Positions 1 to 8,200 of a stretch of DNA of 28,607 bases are shown here, piece after piece (within the stretch, counting starts at the first letter, position 1; every line of letters begins with the position of its first letter). The notes under the pieces were generated by a model. The model ran no database searches. It was not told the origin of the DNA and saw only the letters and a list, made by a program, of their open reading frames with translations. Source of the stretch: Acidobacteriaceae bacterium (GTDB lineage: Bacteria > Acidobacteriota > Terriglobia > Terriglobales > Acidobacteriaceae). The stretch covers positions 1 through 28,607 of the forward strand of contig PMTP01000060.1 of the NCBI GenBank assembly GCA_003167305.1. Direction: 5' to 3'. The position numbers and the translations under genes are program-made.

Positions 1-2
1 TG

Positions 3-257
3 CTCATCTGGCTACTGGTGCGCTCGGCGCAGCGCAAGACGCATTGGGACAATCGCGGCCTGTCTGCATTGATTCTTCTGCTGCTGGCCGCGGTCTACAC
101 GCTGGGCCTGCTGGACGTGATTCTGCTGGCTCCTCTGTGGGTGCAGGTGGCGCATCTGCTGGCCGCCGACACGCTGTGGGCCGCGCTGGTGGTGCTGACG
201 GCGCGCCTCACGCTCGAACCGATAGAAGCAGGGAGCGTTGTAGGCGCCGCTCCGTGA
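3..257 (+). CDS. ctaA: Heme A synthase (COX15/CtaA family), C-terminal fragment
   Basis: Only the last 84 codons are in the window; the reading frame is open to the left edge. The visible part has two hydrophobic helices: one around LSALILLLLAAVYTLGLLDV, then a loop with LLAPLWVQVAHLLAADTLW and a final helix. A histidine inside the V-x-H-L-L stretch matches the C-terminal heme-ligand histidine known in COX15/CtaA proteins, and the end AALVVLTARL is typical of that family. The enzyme converts heme O to heme A in the cytoplasmic membrane for cytochrome oxidase assembly. The family assignment rests on this short C-terminal pattern alone. The gene points the same way as ilvE, 70 bases downstream, but nothing suggests a functional link. 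Confidence 0.7.
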   Translation, partial: LIWLLVRSAQRKTHWDNRGLSALILLLLAAVYTLGLLDVILLAPLWVQVAHLLAADTLWAALVVLTARLTLEPIEAGSVVGAAP

Positions 258-327
258 CAGGGCCGCCTCCAGCGCGATACTCTCAATGGGTACGCGCACG
301 GCGCGTCGAAGGAGTATTCCAACCCTC

Positions 328-1269
328 ATGCCTATCCAAGCCACCTCGAAAATCTGGCACAACGGCACTCTGATTCCCTGGGAGCAGGCCAACATCCACG
401 TGATGAGCCACGTGATCCACTACGGCTCCAGCGTTTTTGAGGGCATCCGCGCCTATGGCCAGCCGCACGGCTCGGCCGTCTTCCGTCTCCCGGAGCACAT
501 GCAGCGGCTGCTGGACTCGGCCAAAATCTACCGCATGGAGCTGCCCTTCGACATCGAGGAGCTGTGCGCCGGCGTGGTGGAGCTGATTGAAGCCAATGGC
601 GTTGCGCCCTGCTATATCCGCCCCATCGCGCTGCGCGGCTACGGCGAAATCGGCGTCAGCCCCAAAGGCTCGCCGGTCGAGGTCTACATCGCCAACTTCC
701 CCTGGGGCAAGTACATCGCCGGCCAGGGCGGCGCGGACGTCTGCATCTCCAGTTGGAATCGCCTGGCGCCCAACACCATGCCCTCGCTGGCCAAGGCCGG
801 CGCCAACTACATGAACTCCCAGCTCATCCACATGGAGGCCGAGATCAACGGCTACGCCGAGGGCATCGGGCTGGACGTGAACGGCCTGGTCAGCGAGGGC
901 TCCGGCGAGAACATCTTCATCGTCCGCAACGGCGTCATCTACACGCCGCCGCTCTCCAACTCGGCGCTCTCCGGCATCACCCGCGACTCGGTGATGACCA
1001 TCGCCCGCCACCTCGGACTGACGGTGAAGGAGCGTTCCCTTCCCCGCGAACTGCTTTACATCGCCGATGAGGTCTTCTTCACCGGCACGGCCGCCGAGGT
1101 CCAGCCCATCCGCTCCATCGACCGCATCCTCATCGGCGACGGCAAGCCGGGCGAGATCACCAAGAAGATCGCCGACGAATTCTTCGGCATCGCCAACGGC
1201 CTCAAGCCCGACCGCTTCGGCTGGCTGACGCCGGTCAAGGTCAACGCCACCGAGCCGGTCGGCGCATAG
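328..1269 (+). CDS. ilvE: Branched-chain amino acid aminotransferase
   Basis: This is a class IV PLP-dependent transaminase of 313 residues that performs the last step of leucine, isoleucine and valine synthesis, or the first step of their breakdown. The N-terminus reads IWHNGTLIPWEQANIHVMSH followed by HYGSSVFEGIRAY, which is the family hallmark. The PLP lysine is K156 in the S-L-A-K-A-G-A-N-Y stretch. Further family blocks are E-x-SGENIF, the S-G-I-T-R-D-S block and FFTGTAAEVQPI. The open frame extends back to 286, but the ATG at 328 gives the family N-terminus and has AAGGAG at 309-314, so I chose it; the spacer is long at 13 bases. Length is normal and all motifs look intact. Confidence 0.95.
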   Translation: MPIQATSKIWHNGTLIPWEQANIHVMSHVIHYGSSVFEGIRAYGQPHGSAVFRLPEHMQRLLDSAKIYRMELPFDIEELCAGVVELIEANGVAPCYIRPIALRGYGEIGVSPKGSPVEVYIANFPWGKYIAGQGGADVCISSWNRLAPNTMPSLAKAGANYMNSQLIHMEAEINGYAEGIGLDVNGLVSEGSGENIFIVRNGVIYTPPLSNSALSGITRDSVMTIARHLGLTVKERSLPRELLYIADEVFFTGTAAEVQPIRSIDRILIGDGKPGEITKKIADEFFGIANGLKPDRFGWLTPVKVNATEPVGA

Positions 1270-1281
1270 CGATTTGCACGC

Positions 1282-1320
1282 TCGGACAAGGCCGCGAGAA
1301 GGTTCCGCGGCTATGTCCGA
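1282..1320 (+). terminator. Strong two-part hairpin after ilvE (candidate terminator)
   Basis: TCGGACA (1282-1288) pairs with TGTCCGA (1314-1320), and inside it GCCGCG (1291-1296) pairs with CGCGGC (1306-1311), with a 2x2 internal loop (AG/TA) and a 9-base apical loop. It starts 12 bases after the ilvE stop. No run of T follows, so if it ends transcription it is not a classical intrinsic terminator; it could also be an mRNA-stabilising structure. Confidence 0.5.
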
Positions 1321-1351
1321 TCAGTGATAAAATTGATCAAGAGGGGATCGC

Positions 1352-1561
1352 ATGGCGGCTCTGGTTTTAGAGGGAATCTCTCAAGAGGAGCGAGCGCGGA
1401 GACGGGCTTCCGTGCAGCGCGCCATTCGCCTCAACCAGAGCGAAGGGTTGGAGCCTACGGAACGGCTTCTCGCCCTGACTGAGCGCTACATCGCCGGCGA
1501 AATCTCCTTCGAGGAATGCTCCAGCGCCATTCGCGGTTGGCGTGAGACGATTGCGGCATAA
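1352..1561 (+). CDS. VbhA-like antitoxin of a Fic toxin system
   Basis: This 69-residue protein has an N-terminal helix (EERARRRASVQRAIRLNQSEG) followed by LEPTERLLALTERYIAGEIS. That pattern matches the VbhA antitoxin family, which blocks Fic AMP-transferases by inserting a glutamate into the ATP pocket. E31-G32 corresponds to the conserved E-G/N of the inhibitory motif. The usual Ser/Thr four residues before this glutamate is Leu27, so the motif is imperfect. The start ATG follows AGAGGGG by five bases. The gene ends directly against the GTG of the fic fragment (stop 1559-1561, start 1562), the expected antitoxin-toxin order. Because the toxin downstream is truncated, this is now probably an orphan antitoxin. 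Confidence 0.8.
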   Translation: MAALVLEGISQEERARRRASVQRAIRLNQSEGLEPTERLLALTERYIAGEISFEECSSAIRGWRETIAA

Positions 1562-1930
1562 GTGAGTGTCACTGTGGCTGACGATCCTTACATCGACCCG
1601 CGCACCGGCATTCTTCGCAACAAGCCAGGACTCGCCACTCAAAAAGAACTGGATGGCTTTGAGGCGGAGCAAACGTGGCTCCGTCTCTCGGAGTTAGCCG
1701 CAAACCCAATTCCCGGCAACTTCGACGCAGCGCACTATCAGGCCATTCATCGTTTTATCTTTCAAGACGTTTACGATTGGGCCGGAGAATTGCGAACCGT
1801 CAATGCCCCCAAGATCGAAGGCAGCCGCGCGATGAGTGTTTTGGAACGGTCCGGCTTGAGATTGGCCCAAACTGGTAAAGCTGGCTTAGATATTGAGGAG
1901 GGGCCGTTGACCTTGCTGGATAGCTGGTAG
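1562..1930 (+). pseudogene. fic: Truncated Fic-family AMP-transferase (toxin), catalytic half missing
   Basis: Residues 8 to about 85 match the front half of Fic domains of the VbhT type: DPYIDPRTGILRNK, then NPIPGNFDAAHYQAIHRFIF and QDVYDWAGELRTV. Intact members continue for roughly another 100 residues and carry the catalytic HPF-x-EGNGR loop. Here similarity stops around residue 88 (about base 1825) and is replaced by an unrelated tail ending in a stop at 1928-1930. I checked the other two forward frames downstream and see no HPFxxGNGR motif, so this is a truncation rather than a simple frameshift. The DNA after the break leads straight into the methylase/endonuclease pair, suggesting that island replaced the rest of the gene. 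The product should be unable to AMPylate. Confidence 0.8.
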
Positions 1931-1953
1931 AGTGTAGAAGAGGTTGATTGCAG

Positions 1954-2847
1954 ATGGCCAGAAAGGCAAGGGATCTTTCTCCGATTTTCCTCTCCAGGCA
2001 GGATGAGGATAAGCAATTGCTTGAGCCGCCTGGACTTGCAAAGCGGCCGGGCAAGTTGATCGCGTTCGGATGGTATGGAGGCAAATTCAGCCATTTGAAC
2101 TGGCTGCTGCCCATGCTCCCTACTTGCCACCATTACTGCGAACCATTTGCCGGTTCTGCTGCCGTTTTATTGAATCGCCCTCCCTCGCCGGTAGAGACCT
2201 ATAACGACATAGATGGTGAGGTAGCAAACTTTTTTCGGGTATTGCGCGATCAGAAGGATGAACTCATAGAAAAAATAGGACTTACTCCATTTTCGAGGGA
2301 GGAGTTTTATTATGCTGTCAGCAAGAATCCTGAGCGAGAACTTGATGGGGTTGAGCGGGCACGCCTGTTTTACGTTCGCGCGCGGCAGGCCCGAACTGGC
2401 CTTGCTCAGACCGCATCGCTGGGGCGTTGGGCGAACTGCAAGGAAACAAGCAGGGCTGGAATGTCAGGCGTTGTTTCACGCTGGCTCGGTGCTGTCGAGG
2501 ACTTGCCACATATCGCCCAAAGATTGCTCCGTGTCCAAATCGAGAATCGTCCAGCGGTGGAGGTGATCAGGGTTTACGATGCTCCGAAGACGCTTTTCTA
2601 TTGCGATCCGCCTTATCCACATGCATCGCGAACCGATATTAAGGCATATGGCCATGAAATGACCGATTCTGACCACCGTGCATTGGCGAATTCGTTGAAA
2701 AAATGCAAGGGAATGGTGGCGATTTCGGGGTATCAGTGCGATTTGATGGATGAACTTTATGGGGATTGGCGGCTCATCGAAGGGCCGGAAAAACAGTGCC
2801 ATTCTGTAAAACAATACAGAACCGAGGCTCTTTGGGTAAACTTCTAG
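1954..2847 (+). CDS. D12-class (Dam-like) DNA adenine-N6 methyltransferase
   Basis: This 297-residue protein belongs to the MethyltransfD12 family, which transfers methyl from S-adenosylmethionine to adenine in DNA. The AdoMet site is seen as FGWYGGKFSHLNWLLPMLP followed by EPFAGSAAV (FAGS at residues 65-68). Catalytic motif IV is D218-P-P-Y, in YCDPPYPHASR. The region between, with RARQARTGLAQ and WANCKETSRAGMS, is the likely target-recognition part. I use ATG 1954, which has AAGAGG upstream, rather than the TTG two codons earlier. It sits 4 bases before the endonuclease gene, so it is the protective half of a type II restriction-modification pair. Base composition is visibly lower in GC than the neighbours, pointing to transfer. 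The recognition sequence cannot be read from the sequence. Confidence 0.88.
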   Translation: MARKARDLSPIFLSRQDEDKQLLEPPGLAKRPGKLIAFGWYGGKFSHLNWLLPMLPTCHHYCEPFAGSAAVLLNRPPSPVETYNDIDGEVANFFRVLRDQKDELIEKIGLTPFSREEFYYAVSKNPERELDGVERARLFYVRARQARTGLAQTASLGRWANCKETSRAGMSGVVSRWLGAVEDLPHIAQRLLRVQIENRPAVEVIRVYDAPKTLFYCDPPYPHASRTDIKAYGHEMTDSDHRALANSLKKCKGMVAISGYQCDLMDELYGDWRLIEGPEKQCHSVKQYRTEALWVNF

Positions 2848-2851
2848 GGAT

Positions 2852-3934
2852 ATGTCTTTCGACTACGAAGTTGCTTCGAAAACTCTGACCAGCATATTTG
2901 CCCAAGTGGAAGCCAACCTTCTCAATGGTCAAATGCCGGTGTGCAATGAGGCGTTGACTCCTCATTTCGACGTTATTTTTGCAACCAAGGTCCAGGCCTA
3001 CCGTGAAACCCTGCTGGGATGTACACTTGCCCGTCTTGCCGACCGGGCAACTGACATCCGCTTACCTTATATGAATCAGGGAGAGCGCGCATACAACGGG
3101 AGGACGCTGGATGAGCGGGTTGTCAACCCCTTTCTGCAACATAACCGCATCCCCTCTTCCAAAGGGCCTTTTCTGGCTGCTTTCCGCCGCTCAGTTCGTT
3201 TTGATGCCTCAACAAGAGAGGGGCTTCGCGACAAACCAGGATACGATGCCTTTCTGGCTCTGATCACAGCACTCGAAGCGATGCAAGATGAGGAGAGTAT
3301 CTTTGTTTTTCTCCGTTGCCTGCTTTGCCGGTTCGCCAGGCTACGCGAAGAAGCCAATGTGGCATTGTCACGAGTCCAACGGCTAAGTTTGACACAGCTA
3401 TCCTCATTGTTCGATTCACTTCTCGCTACGCCCAGTGGAGGTAGAATTCCGGTCATCGTAGTTGTTTCCGCCTTTCGAACAATCAACGATTTTTTCAACG
3501 CCGAATGGACTATTGAATACCAGGGAATCAATGTTGCCGATTCTCAGACAGGCGCAGGTGGAGACATTACTGTAAAACGCGGGGGCAACATCGTCGTAGC
3601 TGCCGAGGTGACAGAGCGTCCAATGGACCGTGGCCGCATAGTCCAGACCTTCCACACCAAGATTGCGCCCAATGCGATTGAAGACTATCTGTTTTTTGTG
3701 AGGCTTGAAAGTTTGGAGGATGGCGCTCGCCAACAGGCAAAACAGTATTTTGCCCAAGGGCATGAAGTGAATTTTCTTGCGATCAAGGATTGGGTGGTCA
3801 TGCTTCTTGCGTCCATGGGAGTTCGTGGGCGTAGCATCTTCCTCAGTCGTATTCTCGAACTGATTGATGATCCATCAATGCCTCGATCCATCAAGGTTGC
3901 TTGGAACCAGTGCATTGCGGCTTTAGTTGATTAA
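2852..3934 (+). CDS. Probable type II restriction endonuclease (SacI-like family)
   Basis: This 360-residue protein follows the adenine methylase by 4 bases. Its layout resembles the SacI restriction endonuclease family as I know it: a helical N-terminal half with a LADRATDIRLPYM block and NGRTLDERVVNPFLQHNRIP, then a C-terminal nuclease-like core. The core has D238 in GGDITVKRGG and E252 in VVAAEVTER, spaced as in a PD-(D/E)xK fold (D, 14 residues, E). The usual lysine two residues after the glutamate is threonine (T254); the positive charge may come from R256 or elsewhere. Position beside the methylase is the strongest support for a cognate nuclease; the SacI label is from memory of the family pattern. 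GC is again low compared with flanking genes. Confidence 0.65.
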   Translation: MSFDYEVASKTLTSIFAQVEANLLNGQMPVCNEALTPHFDVIFATKVQAYRETLLGCTLARLADRATDIRLPYMNQGERAYNGRTLDERVVNPFLQHNRIPSSKGPFLAAFRRSVRFDASTREGLRDKPGYDAFLALITALEAMQDEESIFVFLRCLLCRFARLREEANVALSRVQRLSLTQLSSLFDSLLATPSGGRIPVIVVVSAFRTINDFFNAEWTIEYQGINVADSQTGAGGDITVKRGGNIVVAAEVTERPMDRGRIVQTFHTKIAPNAIEDYLFFVRLESLEDGARQQAKQYFAQGHEVNFLAIKDWVVMLLASMGVRGRSIFLSRILELIDDPSMPRSIKVAWNQCIAALVD

Positions 3935-3947
3935 CAGTTCTCAACTA
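3924..3947 (+). terminator. Inverted repeat across the endonuclease stop codon
   Basis: TAGTTGA (3924-3930) and TCAACTA (3941-3947) form a perfect 7-bp stem with a 10-base loop that includes the TAA stop of the endonuclease gene. No T-run follows. It may be a weak terminator for the R-M operon and marks the right side of the lower-GC island. Confidence 0.35.
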
Positions 3948-4024
3948 TCGACAGTTTCCGTTTTGGATTTCCATTTAGAATACGATGAGCAGGGAAATCC
4001 CATCCTCAAGGCAGGGAGCCGCGC

Positions 4025-4951
4025 GTGAAACCCGAGATGAAAGTGTCGCTGGCCGGCCTGGAGCTGGCCAACCCGATCCTTGCCGCCAGCGGCACCTTCG
4101 GCTATGGCATCGAGTTTGAAGAGATCGTTCATTTGGAGCGGATCGGCGGCTTGGTCACCAAGGGCATCTCGATGGAGCCGATGGCCGGCCACGCCGCGCC
4201 GCGCATCATCCAGACCGCGGCCGGAATGCTCAACGCCATCGGATTGCAGAATGTGGGCGTGGAAGAGTTCATCAGCCGCAAGCTGCCGCCGCTCCGCCGC
4301 TATCCCCGCTGCAACGTCATCGTCAACGTCTTCGGGTCCACGGTGGGCGAGTACATCGCGGTCATTGAGCGGCTCAATCAGGCGACGGGCATCTCGGCCT
4401 ATGAGCTGAATGTCTCCTGCCCCAACGTCCACGCCGGGGGCATGGCCTTCGGCTCCGACCCCAGCTCGCTCGAATACCTGGTGGGGCGCGCCAAGGCCGC
4501 CAGCGCCCGCCCGCTGATCGTCAAGCTCTCGCCCAATGTGACCTCTATCGCCCACATGGCGAAGATCGCCGCCGATTCCGGGGCCGACGCGGTCAGCCTG
4601 ACCAATACCTTTCTGGCAATCTCCATCGACGCCGAGACGCGCCGCCCGCGCCTCAGCAACATCACCGGCGGCCTCTCCGGCCCGGCCATCAAGCCCATCG
4701 CCCTGCGCATGGTCTACGAGACCGCCCGCGCCGTCAGCATTCCGATCATCGGCATGGGCGGCATCACGACTCCAGAAGACGTGGTCGAATATCTGCTGGC
4801 CGGCGCCGCCGCCGTCGAGGTGGGCACGGCCAGCTACGCCGACCCGCGCGCCGTCGAGCGGCTGGCCAGGGGCCTCGAATCCTGGTGCCGCGGCCACGGG
4901 GTCGAGCGCGTGGCCAGCCTGACCGGAGCGCTGGAGATCGCGCGGGATTGA
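4025..4951 (+). CDS. pyrD: Dihydroorotate dehydrogenase, class 1 (catalytic subunit type)
   Basis: This 308-residue FMN enzyme oxidises dihydroorotate to orotate in pyrimidine synthesis. Family blocks are NPILAASGTFGYG near the N-terminus, the substrate loop NVFGSTVGEY, and ELNVSCPNVHAGG, whose C132 is the catalytic base that defines class 1 (class 2 has serine). The C-terminal half has IVKLSPNV, LTNTF, TGGLSGPAIKPIAL, PIIGMGGI and the phosphate-binding AGAAAVEVGTA. The GTG at 4025 is preceded by GGGAG with a 6-base spacer, so it is preferred to the ATG at 4037. Sequence type and length fit the NAD-dependent 1B form, which normally needs a PyrK partner; no pyrK is next to it. Its high GC contrasts with the R-M pair immediately upstream. 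Confidence 0.93.
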   Translation: MKPEMKVSLAGLELANPILAASGTFGYGIEFEEIVHLERIGGLVTKGISMEPMAGHAAPRIIQTAAGMLNAIGLQNVGVEEFISRKLPPLRRYPRCNVIVNVFGSTVGEYIAVIERLNQATGISAYELNVSCPNVHAGGMAFGSDPSSLEYLVGRAKAASARPLIVKLSPNVTSIAHMAKIAADSGADAVSLTNTFLAISIDAETRRPRLSNITGGLSGPAIKPIALRMVYETARAVSIPIIGMGGITTPEDVVEYLLAGAAAVEVGTASYADPRAVERLARGLESWCRGHGVERVASLTGALEIARD

Positions 4952-5073
4952 TGGGGCATGAGAGCGGTAGCGCTTTGCCCAAGACTCCGTTTTTCCCGGA
5001 ACGCGGCATTTTGTGTCAAATCCGCGATTAATAATAAAAATTCTGTGGAAAAAGCTTGCATAAGACATACATT

Positions 5074-5097
5074 TAAGGTATTTTTTTGAGTACCTTA
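5074..5097. promoter_or_regulatory. Inverted repeat TAAGGTA-N10-TACCTTA (candidate operator)
   Basis: A perfect 7-bp inverted repeat with a 10-base T-rich spacer lies in an AT-rich stretch 180 bases before the PAS-GGDEF-EAL gene. TTGCAT at 5056-5061 could be part of a promoter. It may be an operator or a terminator-like hairpin for pyrD; it is too far (over 120 bases) from the pyrD stop for the latter to be the first guess. Confidence 0.35.
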
Positions 5098-5108
5098 GGT
5101 TACTTGAA

Positions 5109-5232
5109 GGCCGATCCGGCCATGATTCATGAATGACGCAAACAGGGAATGCGGGAAGCTGCGTCGTGCAGGTTACTGGTTCGGCAGCCGATTGGGTTGG
5201 CATGCGCTTGCGCCCTCTGGCAGCGCATTCCC
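5109..5232 (+). promoter_or_regulatory. Structured leader upstream of the c-di-GMP enzyme gene
   Basis: The 323-base gap 4952-5274 holds no convincing gene. Its right half is rich in complementary segments: GGCCG/CGGCC (5109-5113 with 5117-5121); GACGCA/TGCGTC (5135-5140 with 5160-5165); and a long-range GGGAATGCG/CGCATTCCC pair (5145-5153 with 5224-5232). The last two cannot both form as simple nested stems, because GGGAATGCG sits inside the loop of the GACGCA stem while its partner lies outside. That allows either a pseudoknot or two alternative folds. The structure ends 42 bases before the ATG of the PAS-GGDEF-EAL gene, so a cis-acting RNA is possible. It does not match the c-di-GMP-I riboswitch consensus well enough to call it one. 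Confidence 0.35.
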
Positions 5233-5274
5233 GAGGAATGAAGCGGAGGATCGCTGGGGTAAGAAGGGTTCGAA

Positions 5275-8200
5275 ATGCGCATTCAAGCGGAAGCGAATCT
5301 CTCGGCCTTGATCGAGAGCACCGAAGACTTGATCTGGTCGGTGGACCCGCGCTTGCGCTTGATTACCTTCAACCGCGCCTTCAAAGAGTATTTCGATCGA
5401 AATTTTGGTGGCCCGGTCGCTCCTGGGATGAGCGTTCGGGAGCTGCATCCGCCGGCGCTTGCGGTTTTTTGGCTCCAGCTTTATGAACGGTCGCTATCAG
5501 GGAAAACGTTTTCCATCGAGCGCACCCTCGTCGATGGCCGAACGCTCGAGATTTCCTTCAGCCCGATTGTGGTCGATGGGGAGACGACCGGCGTCTCCGT
5601 CTTCGGCAAGGACATCACCGAGCGGAAGAAAGCGGAGAGCAAGCTCCGCAAAGCGGAAGCGGACCTGACGGCGTTGATTGAGAGCACGCAGGACCTGATC
5701 TGGTCGGTAGACCTGGATTTCCGCTTGACGACCTTCAACAAGGCATTGCGGGAGCACTTCGAGAAGAATTATCAAGGTTCCCTCCAGTTGGGAATGTGTG
5801 CCGAGGAGCTGGTCGAGCCCGAGAGGCGGCAGCTCATGCCAACGCTCTACCGGCGCGCGCTGGCGGAAGGAACCTTCCGGACGGAGTTCGGACTCAGTGA
5901 TTGCCGCATCCTGGAGATGGCCTTCAACCCCATTATTGTCGATGGCAAAACGACGGGCGTCTCCGTCTTCGGCAAGGACATTACGGAGCGCAGGGCAGCG
6001 GAAAAGAAATATCAGGATATCTTCGACGGCGCGCTGGAGGGCTTCTTCCTAACAACCCCCGAGGGCAAAGCGATTACCGCAAACCGCGCTCTGGCTGAGA
6101 TGCTGGGCTACGACTCGCCGCAGGAGCTCGTCGCCCGAATCACAGACACGGCTCACGATCTTTGGGCAGACCCGGAGGAGCGCGCCAGCTTCGCGCGGCA
6201 GATCGAAGAGCAGGGGTTCGTTCGGGGCCGCGAGTGCCGGTTCAAGCGCAAGGACGGCAGCACCCTTTGGATCATGCTCAATTGCCGCTGCATGCGCAAT
6301 GCCAAGGGAGAGTTGATCTGCTTTGAAGGCTCGATCCAGGACATCACCGAGCGCAAGCAGGCCGAGCAGCGGCTGGCTAAGGTGGCCGAAGAGCTGCGGG
6401 TCAGCGAAGAACGCTACCGCGCGGCCTTCCAGATGAATCTCGATTCCATCGACATCTGCCATTTGGAAGATGGAAAGTTTGTCGACGTCAACAACGCATT
6501 CCTGCACACCCTCGGCTTCGAGCGTGATGAAGTCATCGGGCATACAGCGAAGGAACTAGGCATCTGGGAGAACCCTGCCGACAGGCAGAAAATGCTCGAA
6601 GTGGTGCGCCTGAATTCGTTCTGCCACAACCTTGAGGCGCCGTATCGAACCAAGGATGGAACATTGCGCTGGGGTTTGCTGTCGGTGTCGCCAATCGAGA
6701 TGAACGGCGTTCCCAGCATTCTGTCCGTCACCCGCGATATCACCGATGCCAAGGCGGCCAAGGATCTCCTAACCGCGGCCGCCGAGGCACTGCGGCTGAG
6801 CGAAGAACGTTACCGCACGGTATTCCAGACCTGTCCCGATGCTGTCATGATTTCCCAGCGGAGCGATGGGGTGATCCTCGACGCCAATCAGACATTCCTC
6901 GATCTGACGGGGTACGAGCGCAACGAACTCGTCGGGCACACGACGACGGAACTTGGCATCTGGGGGAGTGCCGGCGACAGGCAGAAATTAGTCGACGAGT
7001 TGCTCCACAACACCGAGTTCCGGGATTTTGAAGTCCAGTTCAGGGGAAAGAACAGGGAGACATTCTGGGTCCGGTTGAACGCATCCATGATTGAGATTGG
7101 GGGGACTCGATGCATGCTGGCGTTCGCACAAGACATCTCCGCGGCCAAGGAGGCCAAAGATCTCCTAACTGCGGCCGCCGAGGCACTGCGGCTGAGCGAG
7201 GAGCGCTACCGCACCGCCTTCCAGACCAGCCTGGACGCCATCAATATCACCCGTATGGACGACGGCAAATTTGTCGACTGCAATCAGGCATTACTCGACG
7301 TTCTGGGATATGAACGCGAGGAACTCATCGGGAAAACTACGCTGCAACTGGGGGTATGGGCGGATACGCGCGACCGGACCACGATGACCAATCAGGTGCG
7401 GCAGAACGGCAGTTGCCGCGGTTTGGAGGTTCAGTTCAAGAAGAAGAATGGGGAGCTCTTCTGGGGGGTGACGTCGGCCTCGGCGATGGAGGTGGACGGC
7501 GTCCCCTGCATCCTGTCGATCACCAGGGATTTATCCGACGTCAAGGCCGCGCAAAGCGAGATCCGGAGTCTGGCTTACTATGATCCGCTGACCGGCTTGC
7601 CGAATCGCCGCCTGCTGATGGAGAGGTTGCGCCAGACTTTGGCCGCCGGCGGCCCGGACGGCCGTTTGCGCGCGCTGCTCTTTGTGGAGCTGGATAACTT
7701 CAAGATGTTGAATGAGACCATCGGTCATCTCACCGGCGACCTTCTGCTGATGGAAGTGGCGCGGCGCATCGTCACTTGCACCCGTGAAGCCGACATCGCG
7801 AGCCGGTTCGGCGGCGATGAGTTTGCCTTGTTGCTCGAAGATCTGAGCGAGATTGCCGAGGATGCGGCGGCCCAGGCCAAGACCGTCGCTGAGAAGATCC
7901 AGGATTCGATTGGCCTGCCCTTCCTGCTGGCGGGTCGCGAGTGCCTCACTACCGCCAGCATCGGGATTACCGTCTTTGGGACAGACCGGGAAGGCATCAG
8001 CGAACTGATCCAGGAGGCCGACATCGCCCTCTATCAAGCCACGTCGGCGGGCCGCAACACCATTCGCTTTTTCTCTCCCGCCTTGCAGACCGCGGTGAAC
8101 GCTCGCGCCACGCTGGAGGAGGATCTTCGCCAGGCGATCAAGGCCATGCAGTTCCTGCTTTACTATCAGCCGCAAGTGGCGCGGGGCCGCTTGGTGGGCG

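Noticed and set aside
1562..1930. Fic gene merely frameshifted
   Set aside because: No HPFxxGNGR segment is present in any forward frame up to the methylase or after the endonuclease, so the catalytic part is absent rather than out of frame.
3941..5203. 420-codon minus-strand ORF across pyrD and its leader
   Set aside because: It covers a clearly real gene on the plus strand and has no family features.
5109..5232. c-di-GMP-I (GEMM) riboswitch before the GGDEF-EAL gene
   Set aside because: Only scattered fragments (GACGCAAAC, AGCCGATTGGGTT) resemble the consensus; the GGGCAAACC region and the tetraloop-receptor helices cannot be placed. A covariance-model scan would decide.
5129..5311. 60-codon ORF in the leader of the GGDEF-EAL gene
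   Set aside because: It overlaps the real start in another frame and has no ribosome site or recognisable pattern.
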